From the NCBI GenBank assembly GCA_004295015.1, contig SHNE01000047.1:1-51514 (forward strand): a stretch of 51,514 nucleotides of DNA, written 5' to 3'. The stretch is from Bacteroidota bacterium (GTDB lineage Bacteria; Bacteroidota; Bacteroidia; AKYH767-A; 2013-40CM-41-45). Under the pieces are notes generated by a model that had not been told where the DNA came from, did no database searches, and saw only the letters and a list, made by a program, of their open reading frames with translations. Positions 8,502 through 17,400 of this stretch are shown here, piece by piece. How positions within the stretch are numbered: position 1 is the first letter of the stretch; each line of letters starts with the position of its first letter. The position numbers were made by a program, and so were the translations under genes.

Positions 8502-9734
8502 ATGAAACTGGAAAAAAATAAATACAAGTTCGGCGGAGCAGACCTGGTTAGTCTTGCTGAACAATTTGGTACACCACTTTATGTATATGATGAGAATACA
8601 TTTGTAAGCCAGTATAAACGACTGACAAATGCCTTCAAGGGAGTCAACCTGAAAATTAAATATGCTTGTAAGGCTTTATCCAATCAAGCCATTCTTAAAG
8701 TCTTCAAAAAAATCGGATCAGGATTAGATGCTGTTTCCATTCAGGAAGTTCAGTTAGGGTTAAAGGCAGGCTATGCTCCTGAGGAAATTTTATTTACACC
8801 GAATGGAGTTTCATTCGAGGAGATTAAAATGGGCGTGGATGCCGGTGTTGTAATTAACATCGATAACATTTCAATCCTGGAACATTTTGGGCATGAGTAC
8901 GGTTCCAAAGTTCCATGTTGTATCCGCTTGAATCCGCACATCATGGCAGGCGGGCATCATCATATTCAGACCGGGCATATTGATTCCAAATTTGGAATTT
9001 CTGTGCACCAGCTTCGTCATGTTGAGAGAATAATTAAAACATATAATATCCAGGTAACCGGCCTACATGTACATACCGGATCAGAGATTCTGGACTCAGG
9101 AGTTTTTCTGCGTGCAGCCGAGTTGATGTTTGAAGCTGCACAGCAATTTAAAGATCTGTTGTTCATTGATTTCGGTAGTGGATTTAAGGTTGCTTACAAG
9201 GAGAACGATGTCACAACAGACATAGAAGAGCTGGGAGCAGAATTATCAAAGCGTTTCAAACAATTTTGTAAAGAATATGGTCGTGATTTGGAATTATGGT
9301 TTGAACCCGGAAAGTTTCTGGTAAGTGAAGGTGGAATTTTGCTTGTCAAAGTGAATACGGTGAAGCAAACAATGGCAACCGTTTTTGCCGGTGTTGATTC
9401 CGGCCAGAATCACCTGATTCGTCCAATGTTTTATGATTCATACCATCACATCGTAAACATTTCAAACCCGGAAGGGAAACCAAGAATTTATACTGTCGTC
9501 GGCTATATATGTGAAACTGACACATTTGGATGGGATCGTAAGTTATCGGAAGTTCGGGAAGGCGATGTTCTTGCCATCATGAATGCCGGAGCATACGGCT
9601 TCACCATGAGTAATAATTATAATTCACGATTGCGTCCGGCTGAGGTATTGATCAGAGATGCTAAGGCAGAGTTGATTCGTCGCCGGGAAAATCTTGATGA
9701 TTTGCTTCTGACTCAGGTTGATATCAAGATCTGA
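8502..9734 (+). CDS. lysA: Diaminopimelate decarboxylase
   Basis: LysA removes CO2 from meso-diaminopimelate to give L-lysine, using PLP. The 410-aa protein is a fold III (alanine racemase-like) enzyme: the PLP lysine is K57 in KYACKALSN, HVHTGSE follows in the barrel, EPGKFLV provides further ligands, and C337 sits in CETDTFGWD. The common CESGD form is replaced by CETDT, which I recall as usual in Bacteroidota LysA. The C-terminal AYGFTMSNNYNSRLRPAEVL is intact. It lies 100 bp after DUF2480 and may be transcribed separately. Confidence 0.96.
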   Translation: MKLEKNKYKFGGADLVSLAEQFGTPLYVYDENTFVSQYKRLTNAFKGVNLKIKYACKALSNQAILKVFKKIGSGLDAVSIQEVQLGLKAGYAPEEILFTPNGVSFEEIKMGVDAGVVINIDNISILEHFGHEYGSKVPCCIRLNPHIMAGGHHHIQTGHIDSKFGISVHQLRHVERIIKTYNIQVTGLHVHTGSEILDSGVFLRAAELMFEAAQQFKDLLFIDFGSGFKVAYKENDVTTDIEELGAELSKRFKQFCKEYGRDLELWFEPGKFLVSEGGILLVKVNTVKQTMATVFAGVDSGQNHLIRPMFYDSYHHIVNISNPEGKPRIYTVVGYICETDTFGWDRKLSEVREGDVLAIMNAGAYGFTMSNNYNSRLRPAEVLIRDAKAELIRRRENLDDLLLTQVDIKI

Positions 9735-9794
9735 GTTTTAGGATTCCGATTCGGGCGGATTGGCATTATATCGTGCTATGTTAATTTGATTGAT

Positions 9795-9802
9795 TAATTT
9801 TG
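9795..9802 (+). promoter_or_regulatory. Putative -7 box ahead of the lutB-like gene
   Basis: TAATTTTG matches TAnnTTTG and lies 18 bp before the ATG at 9821. A TTG at the ideal -33 distance is missing, so the site is tentative. Confidence 0.35.
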
Positions 9803-9820
9803 TGGACCTAAACCAATTTC

Positions 9821-11194
9821 ATGTCCCTACAGTCTGAACAGTTTTTATTGGATGCCGAATCGAAAGTGTTTAATAAAGAACACCGTCGGAAATTGGCATT
9901 TAATATTCAGCAGTATGACAATAAAGTAGAGCACGGAAAGGATCAGTTTTTTGATCTTGAATTGGCAAGGCAACGTGCTGCCATGCACAAGTGGAAAGTA
10001 CTTGAGAATCTTGATAAATACCTTGTTGAGTTTGAAGCAAATTTTCAAAAGCGCGGAGGTAAAGTAATATGGGCTTCAACTGCTCAGGATGCATTGGATG
10101 AAATCATTCGCATCATGAAAAAAGTGAATGCTAAATCAGTAGTTAAGTCTAAATCAATGACTACTGAGGAGATTCACGTAAATGCAGCATTAGAAAAAGA
10201 AGGAATAGAGTCTGTCGAGACAGATCTTGGTGAGTTCATCGTTCAATTAAGAGATGAGCATCCCTACCACATAGTGACTCCCGCTATGCATCTTTCAAAA
10301 GAAGATGTAGCAAAAACATTTAATGAGAAGTTTAATCTTCCTATTGAATCTACTCCCAAAGAAATTACTGCATTTGTTCGGAAACGCCTGCGCGAAAAAT
10401 ACCAGCGTGCTGAAGTAGGAATTACCGGTGCTAATTTTATTATTGCCGATACTGGAAGTATTGCAGTAACGGAGAATGAAGGGAATGCTCTGATGTCTGT
10501 TGCCTTTCCGAAGATTCATATTGTAATAGCGGGAATTGAAAAATTAATCCCCTCATTAACGGACCTCGATTTATTCTGGCCATTGCTTGCAACGCATGGA
10601 ACCGGTCAGAACATCACTGTGTATAATTCAATTCTCAGTGGGCCAAAACAACCGGAAGAGAAAGACGGTCCAAGTGAAATGTATGTGGTCCTTTTGGATA
10701 ATGGCCGGACGAATTTATTGGCACAGCAGGAGCAAAGACAGGCACTGGCTTGCATTCGATGTGGTGCATGTTTGAATGGATGTCCGATTTATAAAGGAGT
10801 TGGAGGGCATGCTTACGGAACTACCTATAGTGGACCAATAGGTTCAGTGATTACTCCACATCTTCAAGGGATGAAAGAATTTAAACATCTCAGTTATGCA
10901 TCTTCGTTGTGTGGAAAGTGTACAGAAGTTTGTCCTGTTCGAATAGATTTGCATAAACTACTTTTATATAATCGTCGTGATTCCGTAGTTGGGCATCATC
11001 ACCCGAAGTCTGAGCATTTGATTTACAGCTTTTGGAAAAAGGCTATGTTAAGCAGGAGAATCATGAACAGGGGAGGAGCCCGAACGAAGAATTTTATGAT
11101 CCAGAATTTTTTCAAGAAAGCCTGGGGGGACAGGCGAGAGCTTCCCCGAATCGCTCCGAAGTCATTCAATGAAATGTGGAAAAATCGTTATTAA
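9821..11194 (+). CDS. LutB/LldF-like iron-sulfur protein
   Basis: The 457-aa protein matches LutB, the ferredoxin-like subunit of the LutABC lactate oxidation complex. The N-terminal two-thirds is a LUD domain, with the ITGANFIIADTGSIAVTENEGN block typical of LutB. The C-terminal part has two 4Fe-4S motifs: C311-x2-C314-x2-C317-x3-C321 and C364-x2-C367-x3-C371-P. LutA (CCG domain) and LutC are not next to it, so lactate use is unproven and another redox role is possible. It sits after SUF and lysA on the same strand; a terminator follows directly. Confidence 0.88.
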   Translation: MSLQSEQFLLDAESKVFNKEHRRKLAFNIQQYDNKVEHGKDQFFDLELARQRAAMHKWKVLENLDKYLVEFEANFQKRGGKVIWASTAQDALDEIIRIMKKVNAKSVVKSKSMTTEEIHVNAALEKEGIESVETDLGEFIVQLRDEHPYHIVTPAMHLSKEDVAKTFNEKFNLPIESTPKEITAFVRKRLREKYQRAEVGITGANFIIADTGSIAVTENEGNALMSVAFPKIHIVIAGIEKLIPSLTDLDLFWPLLATHGTGQNITVYNSILSGPKQPEEKDGPSEMYVVLLDNGRTNLLAQQEQRQALACIRCGACLNGCPIYKGVGGHAYGTTYSGPIGSVITPHLQGMKEFKHLSYASSLCGKCTEVCPVRIDLHKLLLYNRRDSVVGHHHPKSEHLIYSFWKKAMLSRRIMNRGGARTKNFMIQNFFKKAWGDRRELPRIAPKSFNEMWKNRY

Positions 11195-11200
11195 AAAAAA

Positions 11201-11228
11201 ACCCGACCAATTTGGCCGGGTTTTTTTG
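11201..11228. terminator. Bidirectional intrinsic terminator
   Basis: The hairpin spans 11201-11221 (ACCCGACCAA, central T, TTGGCCGGGT) with one A-C mismatch. It has an A-run before it and a T-run after it. It can therefore stop transcription from the lutB-like gene (+) and from the convergent giant gene (-). Confidence 0.85.
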
Positions 11229-11295
11229 TGCTTCATGTTTTAAAAATTCATTACTCAATATACTCCACTAACACCCCGGGTTAGGGGGATAGATA

Positions 11296-11490
11296 TTAGT
11301 AAGGACGAGCATAAAACAGGAACAGGTTCTTATTGTTGTCAACAATGATAAGATCACTTGAATCTGTTGCGCCATCTCCGGTACAGTCGGTTACATTATA
11401 ACCGAATGCGAAGAGGTTGTTGTCATTGTCTACATCCGTAAGATCGGTACCGTCAACCGTTCCATCCTGGTTAGCATCGCCACTATAGAA
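11296..11490 (-). other. Dockerin-like Ca-binding C-terminal module
   Basis: This part codes for the last 65 residues of the giant protein. Two EF-hand-type loops are visible: GDANQDGTVDGTDLTDVDND and, about 33 residues later, CTGDGATDSSDLIIVDNN. It ends in a short tail closing with RPY. The spacing resembles a type I dockerin. It takes the place where a T9SS sorting domain would be expected. Confidence 0.7.
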
Positions 11491-14400
11491 TGCATAGACA
11501 CCGCCCATATTCTGCATTGGTGGGTTAAACCCATCATCATATGCCTGACTAAGTGATAAGCTGAAATCATAAAGTGGATTTGCTCCCGAACTTAATGAAA
11601 TCGCATTCAGACTCCAGGTTTCAATAGCATTTCTGTGTCTGATAGCAATATAATAAGCATCAGGAGTAGCGGAGCCGAAGTCAACTGAAGCTGTTCCATC
11701 ATTATGCAGAATTACCTTTTCAGAATAATCAGGACCAACGTTAGCTGTTACAGCTGCAGCACTCCAGAGATTAACTTCAATAGTATCTGTTTCTGTAGGG
11801 TCTGAACTATAACCAAGGTCATAGAGTGTACTCCACATAGTGCTTCCACCAAGATAGGATCCTTCAAGAAATAATTTCAAGTCTACCAACATGTTAGCAG
11901 ATCCAACAATAAAGTTCCCTGTCGATATTCCCTGACATGTGCCAACCAATACAGTGATCGGTCCTGTACTTGCTCCTACAGGTACTGTAGCAGTAATTTG
12001 GCCATCATTGTCTACAGTGTAGGATGCTGTAATTCCATTGAATTGAACATCCGTAGCACCGGTGAAACCGGAACCACTAATAGTAACAATTGTTCCTACA
12101 GGTCCGCTGCCAGGAGAGAATCCTGAAACTACAATTGCTGCAGGTTCTGTAATCACTAATGTACATGTTGCAGTACAACCATTGGCATCTGTAAATGTGT
12201 AAGTATATGATCCGGCAGAAAGACCTGTAGTAGGAGCACCACTTACGGTGATTGCCCCGGTTCCACCTGTAGCAGAAACGGATGTTGCTCCATCGGCACC
12301 ACCGTTGCAAGTAACATGATTAACTACAGAACAGGTAGGTACTATTGCAGAAGGCTCTGTAATTACCAGGGTACATGTTGCAGTACAGCCATTGGCGTCT
12401 GTAAATGTATAAGTATATGATCCTGCAGAAAGACCGCTTGTAGGAGCGCCACTAACTGTAATTGCACCGGTTCCTCCGGTAGCAGAAACGGATGTCGCGC
12501 CATCGGAACCACCATTACAGCTAACATGATTAACTATGGTACATGTAGGAACAATTACTCCGGGTTCTGCAACAACAGCTGTTGCAGAATCTTTACAACC
12601 GATTGCACCGGTAACCACAACTTTATAAGTACCGGCACTAAGACCTGTTGCAGTTTGTGTTGTTTGAACTGGCATCGTATTCCAGCTGTATGTGAAAGGT
12701 GCTGTACCGGCAGTAACGTTTGCAGTTGCTGTTCCATCAGATCCTCCGTTACAACTCACATCAGTCACAGTAGTATTGACAACCGGAATTTGATTTACAT
12801 TAACCACTATCGGGCTTGCTGAAGCAGTACATCCATTTCCATCAGTTACTGTTAAGCCATAGGTACCTGAACTATTTACAACGATTGATTTACTTGTTTC
12901 CAGTCCCGGAGACCAAACATTGGCAGATGGAATATTAGAGCTTAAAGTAACCTGAGAACCTTGACAGAAAGTGGTTGGTCCACTCGGAGTGATTACTACA
13001 GATGTAGCTGTACCGGTTAATTTAATATCATCAATTCGGAACTGAGTAGTTGTTGACTTACTAAATTTAATATAAAGATTTGCAACACTCGGAATCGTTC
13101 CACTACATACAATTGGAGCAGCTCCCCAAACACTTGTAGAGGCACCCGGCTGTGTAGAAGTAGTTAATGGAGTGTAAGTCTGTCCGCTATCTGCAGAAAC
13201 AGAAACGGCAAGAAGCTCACTTGTACTTGTTCTTAACATGCCAAATGTAAGTTGCATATTAGTATAACCTAATGTGTTGATTTTACTGATAATAAAATCT
13301 TTGCTATTACCTCCACCGGTACCCATAAATACGTTGCTTAAGCCACTGGCTCCGACGTAGTTTGATGCAGCTGATGTCCTGACGTCACTAGGCCCTGTGA
13401 CATTTGTGGAGAAACCAAGTACACCATTATTTTGCCATCCTGTGTAGGTATTAAGAGCAACGGTTCCACCGGAGTTTCCTACATTTTCAGAAAATATGGT
13501 TCCAACAAAGGCGAAGGTATTTACTGTTACCGTTGTAGGTGCAGTAGTGCTTGAGCAGCTAAATGCATCTGTAACTATTACAGAGAATGTGCCGGAGGTA
13601 TCCGTAGTAATACTTGACGTAGTCTCACCGTTGGACCAGAGATATGATGCACCACTGCTTGCGGTAAGGGTAACTGATCCTCCGACGCAGAATGTTGTTG
13701 GTCCGCTTGGAGTGATAGTGGCCTGAGAACAAGTAGTACCTGTTCCGCTAACCGTTACATTCTTTTGTACAGCACCTGTGCTGGTGTGTGCAATTGTACC
13801 GCTTATTGGACCACCTGCAGATGGAACAAAGCGTGCGAAGATTGTTGTGTTACTCACTACACCTGCAGTATGATAGAGAGTTACGGAAGAACCGAAACCG
13901 CTACCTGTCGTGAGAGAAACTTCAAAATCAGCAGATGCACTAACGAGAATAGAATCAGTTAAATTTATTCCTGACACAGAATAAGTTTGTTCACCTGATG
14001 GATTACCTACGACCGTATTTCCGAAATCAGGAAGAGAAGTTACACTAACGGTAATTTCGGGAAGTGGATCAAATAAAGTATCGCTTGCAGTTGTTGTGCA
14101 TCCATTGGAATCGACAACAGTAACCGTATATATTCCTGCACCTAATCCGGTAATAGTGGCACCTGTGCCCAGTACGGTTTGAGTAGTGTAGGTGACAGTG
14201 AGTGTAGGGCGATTAGCCGGAGTGGCATTTTCACGAGAGTCGAATCGTTTTGCAGTTTGACCGGTACTTTCATTTCCTATCAGGATCCAACCAAAATCAG
14301 TGGCTGCATTGTCCAACCAGTTTTGAACATCTGCAACCAAATTTCCACCTGTCCAGGTATAAACACCGATTGCATCAACAGACGTCGTCGCACTGCTGGA

Positions 14401-17400
14401 AGGATTGAATTCTCCTCCGGCAGTCGTCCAAGGAGTTCCAGGATCAAAACTGTTTATCCAAGTAGCATCACCGGCTGTTGCGGCAACTCCATTTCCCGGA
14501 TTACCGGCATCGAATGAAGAACCTTCACCCCAATTTTCCAATAATGGATATAAATCAAAGTTTTGTGCGCCGGCACCACTGCTTGTATGAACCATGTTGA
14601 GATCAAGAGTAGCGTTTGTAATGGTCGCGCCTGCAGGAATATTAGAAGCAATATCAAATGCAAGCAGAGCTCTTCTTGCGAACCCTCCGGCATTATTACC
14701 GGCCACAAAATTTGGTCCTGTAGCATTGCTGTTGGAAGTGTTATCTGCAAATATATTATTGTCCTTTACCGGATTTAAACTAACGGTGACCGTAGTTGGA
14801 CTTGAAGCTGTCCAGCTGTATGTATATGGAGTTGTTCCACCAATTACAGAGCTTCCAATACTGCCATCAGTAGCGCCAATAGACGTAGGATGTGAAATCG
14901 CTGATGCTGTTGCACTCAAAGCAGCCGGCTGAGAAACGAAACGGCCTTGTGAGGCAGTACAACCATTAATATCTGTCACAACGAATGTGTAAAATCCGGA
15001 ATGAAGGTTAGTTGCATTGATGGTTGTTTGAACCGGAACCGAATTCCAGCTATAACTATAAGGTGCAGTACCGCCACTTACGCTTGCTGAAATTGTGCCG
15101 CTTGAATCACCGTTACACAGAAGATTGGTGCTTATTAGTGTATCGACAAGCGGACTAGGGTTTACATTCACGACGAAAGAAGGAGAAGTTTTAATACAAC
15201 CATTCAAATCAGTTACAGTCGTGAAGTAGGTGTCTGAAGTATTTACGTGTATGGCTTGAGAAAATGCAGACACGGGCGACCAGTTATTTCCCACTGAAAT
15301 ATTTGATGTGAGCGTTAAGGGTTGAGCACTACATGAAGTTAATGGTCCACTTGCCGTAACAATCAATGTATCTGTTGTTCCACTTAGAATAATATCATCA
15401 ATTCGGAAACTAATCGAAGTTGATTTAGAGAATTTAATGCGTAAATTATCTGTTGCAGGGATGCTTCCGATACTGTCGCTAACTAATGCCCAAACGTTTT
15501 GAACCGGTTGTACGGTAGTAGTGATTGGCGAATAATTGACACCATCGGTACTAACTGAGACAGCCAGATTTTCAGCGGTATTGGTTCTTAGCATTCCAAA
15601 AGAAAGAGTCAATCCTGTATAGCCTGTTGTGTTAATTCCGGAAATGATAAAATCTCTTGGATCTGTTCCACCGGCAGTGCCCATGAAAACGTTTCCTGAT
15701 CCTGAGGCCCCTGCATAACCTGTAGAAACAGATGAGGTTCTGACATCACTTTGGTTTGTTAAAGTGGATTGATAACTATAAGAACCTTGATTCTGCCATC
15801 CTGTATATGAATTAACGAATGTATTTCCGCCAGGTGTTCCCATATTTTCGCTAAGAACAGCTCCGGTCACAGAAAAATTAGTTACGGTAACAACTTCCGC
15901 TGCCGTAGTTGAAGTACAATTGAAAGCATCAGTAACATCTACAGTATATGAACCGGATGTAGTCACGACAATGCTTTGAGTTGTTTCAGCATTTGACCAA
16001 AGATAGCTGGTACCTGCGCTGGCTGTCAGTGTTACTGATCCACCTTGACAAAATGTTGTAGGGCCGCCTGCTGTAATCGTTGCCTGAAGGCAACTGATTC
16101 CTGTTCCACTTACTGCGACATCCTTTTGAACAGCTCCGGTGCTGGTATGAGTAATATTTCCACTTGCGGCACCAACAGATCCTGGTGTGAAGCGTACATA
16201 TATCAGTGTAGAAGGCACAAGGCCACTGGAAGGATACAGAGAAATTTGAGATCCAAAACCGGAACCGGACGTTAAAGAGATTTCAAAACCTGCAGGTGCA
16301 GTAATCAGAATCGAGTCTGTCAGGTATATTCCTGAAGCAGAATATGTGTCTTCGTAAGAAGAATTTCCAACGACAACATTACCAAAATCACCAAGAGCCG
16401 TGGTAGAAACAGATATGGCAGGGATCGGATCAACTACCACTTCTTGTGCAGTTTCTGTACACCCGTTTGCATCAGTTGCAATCACAACATAGGTTCCTGC
16501 AGTCAGACCCGTTGCTACGTCTGTATATTGTATAGGAGAGGTGTTCCACTCGTAGGTGAATGGACCGGTTCCGTCATAAGCAAATGCAGTAGCTGTTCCG
16601 TCATTGCCTCCAATAGTGCTTGGAGGTGTGGAGCTTGTAATAATTTGTATAGGAAGTGGCTCGGAAACAGTCGCAGTTGCAGTCCCTGAACATCCACCAA
16701 CATCGGTGACAGTCACTGTATATGTACCTGCAGGTAATCCTGTTGCCGTGGAGTCAGTTTGGACCGGACTAGTGTTCCAGGAATAGGAGAATCCTCCTGC
16801 ACCACCTGTACCGACAGCGGTTGCAGTTCCTGTGGAATCACCTGCACATAAAGCATCAGTTGTGCTTGTGTTTGCAGATGGAGCGGCCACCACACTAACA
16901 ACAACCGGAGCAGAAGTTGCTGAACAACCATTGCCATCACTTGCTGTAACGGTGTAGCTACCTGCTGTTGTAGCAAGGATTGATTGTGAGAATGCGAATA
17001 CCGGACTCCATTCGTTTCCGGTAGCAATATTTGAAGAAAGCAATACTGAAGATCCGGCACAAATTGTCGTTGATCCACCTGCTGTAATGAATATAGACGA
17101 GGCAGTACCGGATAAAGCTACATCATCAAGACGGAAGCTGCTGCCGGTCGTCTTTTCAAATTTTATATGTAAGTTGGGATATGATGGAATACCAGATGTA
17201 ACAGTAACCACGCCCCAGTTATTAGCGACAGGCTGGGTTGAAGTTGTCAGTGGAGTGTAAGTGACTCCGTCCGGGCTGGTAGAAACTTCTAGCAGGTCAG
17301 TTGAGCTTTTTAACATTCCAAAGGAAAGAGTAAGACCTGTATAGCCAGAAGTATTTATTCCGCTGAAAACTATATTTCTGGTGCCGCTGGTGGTAAACCA

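Noticed and set aside
12141..12560. Possible CRISPR-like or satellite repeat
   Set aside because: The period of about 210 bp is in frame and codes for SprB domains; there are no short direct repeats with spacers.
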